From Coriobacteriia bacterium (GTDB taxonomy: Bacteria; Actinomycetota; Coriobacteriia; WRKU01; WQUG01): DNA of 64,000 nucleotides. The stretch lies in NCBI GenBank assembly GCA_009779855.1, contig WRBC01000006.1, forward strand, positions 58,679 through 122,678. The letters are read 5' to 3'. The notes beneath the pieces were generated by a model. The model saw only the letters and a list, made by a program, of their open reading frames with translations, ran no database searches and had not been told where the DNA came from. Position numbers and translations under genes: made by a program. Numbering within the stretch: position 1 is the first letter of the stretch; every line of letters begins with the position of its first letter. Positions 8,810-16,655 of this stretch are shown here, one piece after another.

Positions 8810-8871
8810 AAGTAGGCAGGATAGGACTGAGCGCGAGCGAGAAGGAACGCTCAGCCCACGCCTACCTACTT
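8810..8871 (-). terminator. Two-tier hairpin after the PadR/HAAS operon
   Basis: An outer stem (AAGTAGGTAGG with CCTGCCTACTT on the minus strand) encloses an inner stem (GGCTGAGCG with CGCTCAGTC). On the plus strand both stems contain a C-A mismatch, but on the minus strand these become G-U pairs, so the structure fits a minus-strand RNA. TTTTCCCC follows. It is placed to terminate the operon that ends at 8889. Confidence 0.5.
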
Positions 8872-8888
8872 ACCCGTGAAACCCTAGA

Positions 8889-9923
8889 CTAGTCTTTTCC
8901 CGCAACCTTCCGAGCCTCTGGTATAAAAGCTGCAATTCCCCCGAAAAGAATACCAGCGATAGGCCAAATAGCCCACGAGATATGCCACGCGCTGAAGACG
9001 AAGCTCCAGGCCAGGTAGATAACTACCATCAAAGGCCAATAAAAAGCTGCTATCGCACCTACTATAGTGTCTGACTTGCGCTTTGCTGGCTCATAGTCAC
9101 CGCGCTGCAACAACTTGTCGTACGAAGCATGCTCCATGCCCGTGATAATGAAAACGCCCGCAGCGATTCCTCCCGTCAAGAGCAACAAAAGAAGAGCAGG
9201 GATCGATATTGTTGACGCGTTAAGAGTTGGCAGGGAATCAGCAAGCCAAGGACTTAACATAAGCAGAACAAATGCCATCATAATAGCAGCCACAGCAACT
9301 ATGGCTCTAAGGGTATCCCGCGAGACGGAGCCGTCTTTCTTCATTTTGATGCGGACTCTTTGTCCAGCACCAAGGTGAAAGCGACCCTCGTCAATATCTT
9401 CAAAGTTCGAAAGACGCATGCCGTAGAAAATGAAAAGTCCCACCGCTGGTATTGCAAATAAGAACATCAAAGCAACAGCCAATGAGCCGTGCATACCCGG
9501 AATAAGTGACGAAGTTCCAATAAGCGAAATAACACCCATGACGCAAAGTAGTACCCCTAAAGCAATACCCTTTGAGGACTGTCTATATGTATCAAGAAAT
9601 ACATTGACCTCTGCTTCTGTCAATGAAGGATAATTAGATGCTGCAGCGTCCGTGGCAGATACGCTGGCACTAGAACCAGAGCTAGCAGGGTCTGATGCAG
9701 CACTGCTAGCAGAGGTGATACCTATCTCGGCGAAAAGCTCATCAACGTTTCCAAAGTCAGATATCACAGCTCCAATTGCCTCGTTATCACTAACTCCACT
9801 GCTCCTGAGTTCATGATATTTCTCTTCCATGTTGTCTAAAAGCTCAAACTTTACGCGTCGCACCTCATCTGTGTCAGGTGCAGCTGCAAAAATGCTATCT
9901 AGATATAACTTAATAGTTTCCAT
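8889..9923 (-). CDS. HAAS-domain (permease prefix) membrane protein
   Basis: The first about 75 residues form the HAAS/permease-prefix helical domain: VRRVKFELLDNMEEKYHEL and then DNEAIGAVISDFGNVDELFAEIG are its two typical helices. A Ser/Ala-rich linker (about 75-95) leads to about six hydrophobic segments (about 118-140, 146-168, 207-228, 239-262, 291-312, 315-333). Proteins with this prefix are almost always encoded next to a PadR regulator, as here: the PadR stop TAA touches this ATG (TAAATG), and GAGGAGGAGAGG lies before it. The exact role is unknown; in related systems such pairs respond to membrane or antimicrobial stress. It should act in the cytoplasmic membrane. Confidence 0.8.
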   Translation of the reverse strand: METIKLYLDSIFAAAPDTDEVRRVKFELLDNMEEKYHELRSSGVSDNEAIGAVISDFGNVDELFAEIGITSASSAASDPASSGSSASVSATDAAASNYPSLTEAEVNVFLDTYRQSSKGIALGVLLCVMGVISLIGTSSLIPGMHGSLAVALMFLFAIPAVGLFIFYGMRLSNFEDIDEGRFHLGAGQRVRIKMKKDGSVSRDTLRAIVAVAAIMMAFVLLMLSPWLADSLPTLNASTISIPALLLLLLTGGIAAGVFIITGMEHASYDKLLQRGDYEPAKRKSDTIVGAIAAFYWPLMVVIYLAWSFVFSAWHISWAIWPIAGILFGGIAAFIPEARKVAGKD

Positions 9924-10262
9924 TTATGTCCTCTCCTCCTCAAAGAAAACGCTCAGAACTTTTTTCGTCTGCTTCCATTCGTTAATTTTTTCCTGCAATG
10001 TCTTACGGCCCTCATCAGTTAGTCGGTAGTATGTACGTGGCTTCCCTCGAGTAATTTCACCAGCATAGGATTGCAGTAATCCTGTTTTTTCTAAGCGGCT
10101 GATCGCAGAATACAGGGTTGTCTCCTTCATCACGTAGCTGCCTTGACTAGTTTCACGAATCATCTTTGACAGCTGATAACCATAGGAGTCTTGCTTATTG
10201 AGCAGACTCAAGATGATAGTGTCGTTGTAACCGCGCAATACATCACTACTCAGTTCTGACAT
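9924..10262 (-). CDS. PadR-family transcriptional regulator
   Basis: The 112-residue protein is a winged-helix repressor of the PadR type. LRGYNDTIILSLLNKQDSYG begins the domain, YGYQLSKMI is its signature, ETTLYSAISRLEKTGLLQSY is the recognition helix region, GKPRTYYRLTDEGRKTL is the wing, and a C-terminal helix serves for dimerisation. It is a cytosolic DNA-binding protein, and its likely target is its own operon with the HAAS membrane protein that begins directly after its stop codon. AAAGGAG lies about 6 bases before ATG. An imperfect inverted repeat upstream (10353-10391) is a possible operator. Confidence 0.9.
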   Translation of the reverse strand: MSELSSDVLRGYNDTIILSLLNKQDSYGYQLSKMIRETSQGSYVMKETTLYSAISRLEKTGLLQSYAGEITRGKPRTYYRLTDEGRKTLQEKINEWKQTKKVLSVFFEEERT

Positions 10263-10352
10263 ATCTACTCCTTTCGTCCTCGCTCAAAACTTAAGTGAAC
10301 TTTGCATTCTTTAAACATCCATCTGTTAATCAAGTTATTTACTTCATCTGTT

Positions 10353-10391
10353 GTAGTACATGTGATGGAGTAATAATACATGAATTACTAC
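10353..10391. promoter_or_regulatory. Candidate PadR operator (imperfect inverted repeat)
   Basis: GTAGTACATG (10353-10362) faces CATGAATTACTAC (10379-10391), an inverted repeat about 90 bp upstream of the padR start and upstream of purC. PadR operators often contain ATGT/ACAT half-sites. The assignment rests only on position and symmetry. Confidence 0.3.
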
Positions 10392-10441
10392 GACAGGTCA
10401 AGTAGTTTACCAAGAATGAATTTAATTCATCTTTTTTGCGC

Positions 10442-10447
10442 TATAAT
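10442..10447 (+). promoter_or_regulatory. Candidate -10 box of purC
   Basis: TATAAT lies 65 bases before the purC ATG in the divergent region. No good -35 hexamer is seen 16-18 bases upstream. Confidence 0.45.
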
Positions 10448-10512
10448 CATGCCTTATTCTTTGCCCCTGAACTACTTAAAATTTCATCGCTCCTTGAAAG
10501 GAAGTTTGGCAC

Positions 10513-11202
10513 ATGAAGACTATCTATTCCGGTAAAACTAAAGATGTTTTAGTTGATGAGGCATCTGGAAACCACTTCCTGCTTTACAAAGACGATGCTA
10601 CTGGAGCTGACGGTGTTTTTGACCCAGGCTCTAACACTGTGGGCGGCAGTGTTGCAGGCAAGGGGAAAAGTGGGCTTACCCTATCTGCTTACTTTTTTGA
10701 GTTACTTGAAGAGCAAGATATTCCTACTCATTATCTAGGCTCGGATCTAGATGCAGGACTCATGCAAGTGCGCACTGTCACCGTTCCCCCACTGGAATTT
10801 ATTCTACGTTACTCTGCTGCAGGCAGTATGTGCCGCCGCTTCGACCTAGAAGAGGGTGCCCCTTTTGATCCTCCCTACTGCGAGGTAACCCTAAAAAATG
10901 ATGAGCAGGGTGACCCCCTTATTAGTGAACGTATCTGCATCATGAAAGGCTTTCTTGCCCCTGGTGAATACGACCAGTGCATTGAATTGCTCCACCGTAT
11001 TGGAGAAGTGCTTCGAAAAGAGCTTGCAGATATAGATTTGAGCTTACTTGATTTCAAGGTAGAGTTCGGATTTGATGAAAATCGCACCATTGTTGTGGCT
11101 GATGAAGTAACCCCTGATATCTGGAGGGTACAGGACAGCAACGGCAACATCCCCAATCAGGTCGATTGCGCTACCCTTATTTTGGAGAGTATTCAAAAGT
11201 AG
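10513..11202 (+). CDS. purC: SAICAR synthetase (phosphoribosylaminoimidazole-succinocarboxamide synthase)
   Basis: The enzyme joins CAIR and aspartate with ATP in de novo purine synthesis. The N-terminus IYSGKTKDVL is the conserved GK(T/A)K nucleotide-binding loop, KDDATGADG corresponds to the KD-(S/R)-TAF region, VPPLEFILRYSAAGSMCRRF is the canonical substrate segment, and LLDFKVEFGF followed by VADEVTPDIWRVQD is the C-terminal signature. At 229 residues it is of the short bacterial type. AAGGAAG lies about 10 bases before ATG. No other pur gene is in the window. The AI-2E-family gene follows after 13 bp and is probably cotranscribed. Confidence 0.93.
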   Translation: MKTIYSGKTKDVLVDEASGNHFLLYKDDATGADGVFDPGSNTVGGSVAGKGKSGLTLSAYFFELLEEQDIPTHYLGSDLDAGLMQVRTVTVPPLEFILRYSAAGSMCRRFDLEEGAPFDPPYCEVTLKNDEQGDPLISERICIMKGFLAPGEYDQCIELLHRIGEVLRKELADIDLSLLDFKVEFGFDENRTIVVADEVTPDIWRVQDSNGNIPNQVDCATLILESIQK

Positions 11203-11215
11203 TTAGGGATAGAAT

Positions 11216-12535
11216 ATGACTGAGAAAAGTCAGAACAATAGACGCGAGGCCGTTCAGCAATTTATCGAATCTTTTGGCGTTCCAAAATGGCTTGTCAGTG
11301 GAGGAATTACCTCTGTAATGGCACTTTGTCTAGGTGTTGGTATTGCAGGCATCTTGTATCTGTTCAATTTGACATCCATGGTTTCAGTACCCCTCTTGCT
11401 TGCGGCTGTCGTAGCAGTAGTGGCTCATCCCCTAGTGAAATTTGGCGATAAAATTAAGCTCCCTCGTGTTCTTTCGAGTATATTAGTAATCTTTCTTATC
11501 CTAGGGATTGCATGGGGGACGATACAAATCACTTTTGATGGGGTCATCAGTCAAGCACCTGCTATTGGCCAACAGGTAACAACAGGGGTAAATGATCTTG
11601 CTGACTACACTCAAGAAGCACTAATTGGCTTAGGTGTTCCCGAAGAAACTATCAACGAATACATGAGTCAACTAACCGATGGCATTTCTGGCATCTTTTC
11701 TTTAGGAGCAACAGGGACAAACGGAAGTAGTACTTATGCCGGCGGATACTCTGATGGATATACTGACGGGTCCGGCGCAGGAACAGGTCTAAACGATATA
11801 GGATCCACCATACTGCAAGGAGCAGGCTTTGTCGGCAACTTCCTCTCGGGTCTTGCTGGTGGAATCTTCTCCGTCTTTATTTTCCTCGTGTTTTTGTATT
11901 ATTTCCTTTCTGATTTTGAAAGAATTCGGGACTGGCTAAGCAATAACCTCTTTAAAGACAAACGTCTAGGCAGAATCGTTATTAACGACATTACCTATTC
12001 TCTTAGTGGCTATTTCCGTGCTACTACCCTGACTGCAGTTATTGTAGCGGTTGCTATTGGTATTCCTCTTTGGATTATGGGTGTCCCTCTAATCATCCCC
12101 ATTATTATTGTCACCGTACTTACTGCCTATATCCCCTTCCTAGGGGCGTTTATTGCCAGTGCCTTCACCGTTTTGATTGCACTTGCCGCAGGTGGCATCT
12201 ATTACGCGCTTATTGCTATTGTGGTCATGCTGATTGCAAACAACGTACTGCAAACTTTTGTCAATAATAAGCTGATGGGTGATTATTTGAGCCTACACCC
12301 CCTGGCAGTACTGATTGTTACCTTGCTTGGTACTGTTGTTGCAGGACTCTTAGGTGGAGCACTAGGTGCACCCTTCCTTGCAATTGGGATTGCTATCTAC
12401 AACCGTGTTCAAAAGGCTAAAAAGGGTGAGCTGACCGATGAGGACATGGAAGAACGTGTTCACAGCAATAAGGAGCTGCGCAAGATTACTGCGCCACTAA
12501 AAAGGCTCTTTGGGCACAAAGCTAAAGCCTCGTAG
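11216..12535 (+). CDS. AI-2E family transporter (YdiK/TqsA-like membrane protein)
   Basis: The 439-residue protein has the layout of the AI-2E/UPF0118 family: two N-terminal hydrophobic segments (about 27-75), a third, then an extracytoplasmic region, and a C-terminal group of helices containing VFLYYFLSDFERIRDWL, LSGYFRATTLTAVIVAVAI and YIPFLGAFIASA, which are family hallmarks. Members export diverse small solutes, and some may act as Na+/H+ antiporters; the substrate cannot be told. About residues 160-195 are an unusual Gly/Ser/Thr/Tyr/Asp-rich stretch. The C-terminal about 45 residues are charged and cytosolic. Its last 14 bases overlap the convergent end of hemD. Confidence 0.85.
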   Translation: MTEKSQNNRREAVQQFIESFGVPKWLVSGGITSVMALCLGVGIAGILYLFNLTSMVSVPLLLAAVVAVVAHPLVKFGDKIKLPRVLSSILVIFLILGIAWGTIQITFDGVISQAPAIGQQVTTGVNDLADYTQEALIGLGVPEETINEYMSQLTDGISGIFSLGATGTNGSSTYAGGYSDGYTDGSGAGTGLNDIGSTILQGAGFVGNFLSGLAGGIFSVFIFLVFLYYFLSDFERIRDWLSNNLFKDKRLGRIVINDITYSLSGYFRATTLTAVIVAVAIGIPLWIMGVPLIIPIIIVTVLTAYIPFLGAFIASAFTVLIALAAGGIYYALIAIVVMLIANNVLQTFVNNKLMGDYLSLHPLAVLIVTLLGTVVAGLLGGALGAPFLAIGIAIYNRVQKAKKGELTDEDMEERVHSNKELRKITAPLKRLFGHKAKAS

Positions 12536-13325
12536 CAATTAGCTCAACAAGCCCTTTCCCCGTAGATTCTTTAGCTTCAAAGATTTGATTCTCGCTGGCA
12601 GAGTTGTCGTACAATTCTGCAGTTGTTATAGGCCCTATGCTAAATATCTTACGACTACCTAAGTAAGCTAGACCCTTTCCTATCTTTGTGTCGTCAAGAA
12701 TATCTATAAAATTTCGCACTGTTGACGGGGAGGTAAACACTATGCCTTCTGCTTCTTCAATGGCATCTATATCTGCACTGCCGGGACGCGCACGAACTGT
12801 TTCATAGACAGGTGCTACTGTGACCCTGTACCCCAGCTTCGGCAACTCCTCCACTAAGACATCTCTTGCGGCAAGTGCACGAGGAATAAGAATCCTTCCC
12901 TTTTTTGCATCAGGCTTTTCTCCACTAGTCGCTTTTTCGCTTGGACTCAAGGCCACAAAGGCCTCAACAAGGCCTTCTGCCTGAAACCTTGTCACAGGCA
13001 TGAGATTAACCTTATATCCGCGCGCTGCAAGGGCACTCGCAGTAGCAGGTCCTACAGCTGCAATTTTTGGAAGCTGCATACATGCGTCCCCATTATCCAA
13101 GTAGGCAAAAAAATGATTTACTGCATTAATGCTCGTAAATATTATCCAGTCATACGTTCCCAGTTCAGTGACTGCCTGTCTAATAATATCCTCATCTGGA
13201 GGAGGGATAAGCTCTATTGTGGGAAATGAAATAACACGTACACCTAAGTCACTCAGCGCGCGCGCCATGGACTCACTCTGCTCTGGCGTACGTGTCAGTA
13301 CTACTGTTTTATGTTCTGCAGCCAC
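12522..13325 (-). CDS. hemD: Uroporphyrinogen-III synthase
   Basis: HemD closes and inverts ring D of hydroxymethylbilane to give uroporphyrinogen III. The 267-residue protein has the expected loosely conserved two-lobe plan: VVLTRTPEQSESMARAL at the start, DWIIFTSINAVNHFF (the I-F-T-S-xN-x-V motif), AVGPATASALAARGY, RILIPRALAARDVL, and VFTSPSTVRNF with SIGPITTAEL at the end. It starts at GTG, which overlaps the hemC stop by one base, so translation is coupled. It is the last gene of the ccm-hem block. The segment at about residues 118-140 (SEKATSGEKPDAKKG) is a lineage-specific loop. Confidence 0.9.
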   Translation of the reverse strand: MAAEHKTVVLTRTPEQSESMARALSDLGVRVISFPTIELIPPPDEDIIRQAVTELGTYDWIIFTSINAVNHFFAYLDNGDACMQLPKIAAVGPATASALAARGYKVNLMPVTRFQAEGLVEAFVALSPSEKATSGEKPDAKKGRILIPRALAARDVLVEELPKLGYRVTVAPVYETVRARPGSADIDAIEEAEGIVFTSPSTVRNFIDILDDTKIGKGLAYLGSRKIFSIGPITTAELYDNSASENQIFEAKESTGKGLVELIATRL

Positions 13326-14293
13326 TACTTTAGCAATTCAGCAGCATCTGTCGCTGCTCGCACTGCTGCCAAAACTTCATCTGCACCCATGTCCTTCAGT
13401 TCCGCGACTACAGACTCACCTAGAGCAATAGGATCACTGTCGTCCCCTGTCTGGCTTACACGCAAGATGGTTGATCCGTCTACTGAACCCACCATAGCAT
13501 CAATCCTTAAGATGCTTGTACCTTCCTCATAGCGACAGTATGCCCCAATAGGTACTTGGCAGCCACCTTCCAGGCGGTTCATTACCACACGCTCTGCCAT
13601 AATGCAGCGCATAGTGGCAGGATCAGTAATATGCTCACAAACTTCATGCATGAAGGTGTCGTCGTCACGAATCTCAACTCCAACAGCACCCTGTCCTACT
13701 GCTGAGATCATAATATCAGTAGACAGATAGGTTGTGATGCGATCTCCCCAGCCTAAGCGACGAATACCTGCCGCAGCCAAGATAACAGCGTCAAGCTCTC
13801 CGTCCTCTGCCTTGCGCATGCGTGTATCTAGATTTCCCCGCACATCTACAATTTCAATATCAGGACGCAGGTTGCGCACATGAGCAATACGTCGCAAAGA
13901 GCTTGTGCCAACACGGGCGTTCTGCGGCAACTCATTAAAGCCAGCACCTGTGTGAGAAATCATAATATCGCGAGCATCTTCTCTAGCGGGAATACCTGCC
14001 ATAACAAGACCCTCAGGAAGGTCTGTCGGAACATCCTTCATTGAATGCACGCATAAATCCACGGTACCCGCCATTAACTCTACTTCAAGTTCTTTAGTAA
14101 AGAGACCTTTTCCACCCACTTTTGCCAGAGGAACATCCAAAATCTTATCACCTGTGGTTTTAATGGTTTTGATTTCAACAGGAATATCCACTAAGTCTTC
14201 GATAAGTCCCTTAATGTAGTTTGCCTGCCACAGAGCGAGCTGGCTACCACGAGTACCAATTACAAGTTTTTCTCTATTGGCTTTTGTTATCAT
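13325..14293 (-). CDS. hemC: Porphobilinogen deaminase (hydroxymethylbilane synthase)
   Basis: HemC polymerises four porphobilinogens into hydroxymethylbilane. The signatures are GTRGSQLALWQAN near the N-terminus, KTTGDKILDVPLAKVGGKGLFTKELE (seen in parts such as GGKGLFTKELE), HSMKDVPTDLP, GTSSLRR, DVRGNLDTR, and the cofactor Cys in LEGGCQVPIGAY. ATG at 14293 is chosen over a frame opening at 14374, because AAAGGA lies 6 bases before it and the protein then begins directly at the conserved domain (MITKANREKLVIGTRG). That gives 322 residues, close to the family norm. It lies between hemA and hemD. Confidence 0.95.
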   Translation of the reverse strand: MITKANREKLVIGTRGSQLALWQANYIKGLIEDLVDIPVEIKTIKTTGDKILDVPLAKVGGKGLFTKELEVELMAGTVDLCVHSMKDVPTDLPEGLVMAGIPAREDARDIMISHTGAGFNELPQNARVGTSSLRRIAHVRNLRPDIEIVDVRGNLDTRMRKAEDGELDAVILAAAGIRRLGWGDRITTYLSTDIMISAVGQGAVGVEIRDDDTFMHEVCEHITDPATMRCIMAERVVMNRLEGGCQVPIGAYCRYEEGTSILRIDAMVGSVDGSTILRVSQTGDDSDPIALGESVVAELKDMGADEVLAAVRAATDAAELLK

Positions 14294-14360
14294 AACTATC
14301 CTTTTCGCCTCTTTCCTAACTGTTTCCTCTATATTTGTAGCAATGTTACTATTCTCAACC

Positions 14361-15695
14361 TTAATCAGATGCACCGCTAGGTCGCTTACCCAACAAGCTT
14401 CGGATTAGTCTAAACCCTTTATTCGCGTCCTGTTCTTCTTCTAGGCCGTATAGATAACGCGCAGTTTCAACCGTTGCAATCCCCCTACGCCCAACACTTG
14501 CCTCGCGCAGCTTTACCGTTGGATTATGCAGCATTTTATTTACGATTGACTGCGTGAGCCTATCTACGGTATCCCTATCAGAAGGGCTTAGATCCCTTAG
14601 GCGCTTATAGGCACGTGCCAGTTCTGCCTGACGCAACTGTTCTGCCTGTTCACGCATGGAGGCAATCGTCGGCTCAACTTCCATTAACTCTAGCCATTTT
14701 TCAAAGTTGGTGATCTCTTCTTGAATAATGACTTCTGCTTTTGCAGCCTCAACCATACGCTCTGCCTTATTAGACTCTACAATCCCGTCAAGCGCATCAA
14801 CATCGTAAACATATACATTACGGAAATCAGCGCACTGCGGATCAATATCACGCGGGACAGCAATATCAAAAAAGAACAAGGGGTCACGGCGACGTGACAC
14901 TACATCAGACAACTCTTCCTTTGTGATGACATATTCAGTAGCGGCTGTAGCCGACACTACGATATCAGTAGTACGCAGGGCCTCGTAGCGCTGGTCAAAC
15001 TCTATAGCAGATCCTTTAAATTTCTCTGCCAGTTCTTCTGCACGGGCAAAAGTTCTATTAGCTACAACTACTTCGCTAGCACCATTTGTTTGCATGTGTA
15101 GCGCAGTAAGCTCTGACATCTCTCCTGCACCCAACAAAAGAACACGTCTACCCTCTAAGCTATCAAAGACGCGCTTTGCCAGCTCAACTGCAGCGTAAGA
15201 TATAGACACCGCACTGCTGCCAATATTGGTTTCATTGCGGACCCGTTTTCCTGTCTCGAAAGATAGGCGAAAAAGCTTATTAAAAACACGGGCTGTAGTA
15301 CCCTGTTCAAAAGCCAGGTCATAAGCCTCTTTCAACTGACCTAGAATCTGAGCTTCTCCTACCACCATAGAATCAAGCGATGCTGCCACCCTGAAAAGAT
15401 GGCTTACCACTGCCTCCCCTTGTTGGAAGTACAAGTAATCAGCAATATCTGGGCGAGGGTTAGGCAAATGATCCAATACAAGGTCAGTAAACATTTGCTT
15501 TGCATCGCAATCTAAACGCGTAACAAAGTAGAACTCGCTACGATTACAAGTCGATACGATAACTGTCTCATTCAGTCGGTCATCGCCTAAGCAGCGGTCT
15601 AAAATTGCCTTCTGATCGGCTAGGGTTAATGCAAGTGACTCACGCACTTCAACAGGTGCCGTCTTATGACTTAGCCCGATAAGTACTAGTTGCAT
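14361..15695 (-). CDS. hemA: Glutamyl-tRNA reductase
   Basis: HemA reduces glutamyl-tRNA(Glu) to glutamate-1-semialdehyde, the first committed step of C5-pathway haem synthesis. It has LIGLSHKTAPVEVRE at the N-terminus, catalytic Cys50 in STCNRSEFY, HLFRVAASLDSMVVGEAQIL, the NADPH-binding LLLGAGEMSELTA, and DIAVPRDIDP, followed by a C-terminal dimerisation helix. Length 444 is usual. The start codon lies inside the end of the SDR gene (10-base overlap). Its strong ribosome-binding site GAGGGGGA is one arm of a perfect 11-bp inverted repeat (15703-15752), so its translation may depend on translation of the preceding gene. Confidence 0.97.
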   Translation of the reverse strand: MQLVLIGLSHKTAPVEVRESLALTLADQKAILDRCLGDDRLNETVIVSTCNRSEFYFVTRLDCDAKQMFTDLVLDHLPNPRPDIADYLYFQQGEAVVSHLFRVAASLDSMVVGEAQILGQLKEAYDLAFEQGTTARVFNKLFRLSFETGKRVRNETNIGSSAVSISYAAVELAKRVFDSLEGRRVLLLGAGEMSELTALHMQTNGASEVVVANRTFARAEELAEKFKGSAIEFDQRYEALRTTDIVVSATAATEYVITKEELSDVVSRRRDPLFFFDIAVPRDIDPQCADFRNVYVYDVDALDGIVESNKAERMVEAAKAEVIIQEEITNFEKWLELMEVEPTIASMREQAEQLRQAELARAYKRLRDLSPSDRDTVDRLTQSIVNKMLHNPTVKLREASVGRRGIATVETARYLYGLEEEQDANKGFRLIRSLLGKRPSGASD

Positions 15696-16654
15696 GTAGA
15701 ATATCCCCCTCGGTTTAATGCGGTCTGTTCAGGTAAGCAGGCCGAGGGGGATGTTATGTCATGCAAAGCAGCGCTTTGCTGATGACCATTCTTGTGTGCC
15801 TTGCGTGCTACGTCTTTAATTTGAGCATCTACAATGGCAAAAAATATTTCAGGCAAAAGCCCCTTTAGTCTAAAGTAAAATTTTGAGGTAGCCCCAACAA
15901 TAATATAAAAGCGCCCTGAATTGATTCCCCTGACAATCTTTTTTGCGACAAGGCGAGGATCAAGAGCAGTAATACCACCTGCAATTGCCTCAGTCTCTGC
16001 GGGGCGCGCAGAACGCTCTACTTCAAGCCCTGGTGTTTTTGTATCAGGAGGACAAACAACGCTAACTGCAACACCCAATGGCTTCATCTCGAAACGCAGT
16101 GCTTCAGAAAAGCCCATCACAGCAAATTTTGCAGCAGAGTAACCCGTATATCCATATATCCCTAGGAAACCTGCTGCAGAAGCAATGTTTACAATATGTC
16201 CTGCGCCTGCCTTAGCCATATGTGGCGCAATAACACGACAAACATTAACAGTGCCATCAAGATCAATACGCAGGTTGGCATTAAAATAATCAGCACCCAT
16301 TTCTAAAAAGCGTCCGACATTCACAATGCCCGCAGCATTAATAAGTAGCTCTGGCACGCCATGTGACTGAACAGCCTGGTTTAATTGTTGGTTTACCGCA
16401 TCAGTGTCTGCAACATCAAGTGAGACCGTTACCATGCTGCCAGGACTATCGCTATATATCGAGTTTAGCCCCATAAGTTCGTCTGCTGTTTTTGCAAGGC
16501 GCTCTTCATTGCGAGCAATCAGTACTAGGGGCTTACCAATGCGCCCGTAATGACGTGCAAGCTCAAGGCCAATACCGCTACTTGCACCCGTAATCATTAC
16601 CGAACCAGCACCAGTCGCCCTGTTTTGAATGTTCGCTGTTATGCCTGCAGTCAT
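15686..16654 (-). CDS. Short-chain dehydrogenase/reductase, KDSR-like
   Basis: A classical SDR with NAD(P)-binding TGASSGIGLELA, the structural INAAGIVNVG motif (NNAG type), catalytic Ser in NIASAAGFLG and YTGYSAAKFAV (Tyr-x3-Lys). ARNEERL after the second strand suggests NADP preference. The hydrophobic C-terminal half (YFRLKGLLPEIFFAIVDAQI) and CPPDTKTPGL resemble 3-ketodihydrosphingosine-reductase-like SDRs, but the substrate is not known. ATG at 16654 is preferred: it is one base after the hemX stop (TAGCATG), with GGGGTG about 9 bases before. The gene sits inside the haem/cytochrome c operon and overlaps hemA, so a haem-linked role is possible but unproven. Confidence 0.8.
   Translation of the reverse strand: MTAGITANIQNRATGAGSVMITGASSGIGLELARHYGRIGKPLVLIARNEERLAKTADELMGLNSIYSDSPGSMVTVSLDVADTDAVNQQLNQAVQSHGVPELLINAAGIVNVGRFLEMGADYFNANLRIDLDGTVNVCRVIAPHMAKAGAGHIVNIASAAGFLGIYGYTGYSAAKFAVMGFSEALRFEMKPLGVAVSVVCPPDTKTPGLEVERSARPAETEAIAGGITALDPRLVAKKIVRGINSGRFYIIVGATSKFYFRLKGLLPEIFFAIVDAQIKDVARKAHKNGHQQSAALHDITSPSACLPEQTALNRGGYSTCN
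15703..15752 (-). promoter_or_regulatory. Hairpin that sequesters the hemA ribosome-binding site
   Basis: In the minus-strand RNA ATCCCCCTCGG (15742-15752) can pair perfectly with CCGAGGGGGAT (15703-15713) across a 28-base loop. The second arm contains the hemA Shine-Dalgarno, 8 bases before ATG. Both arms lie inside the SDR coding sequence, so a ribosome finishing SDR would open the structure. It could act as a translational coupling switch or as an RNA thermometer. Confidence 0.6.
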
Positions 16655-16655
16655 G

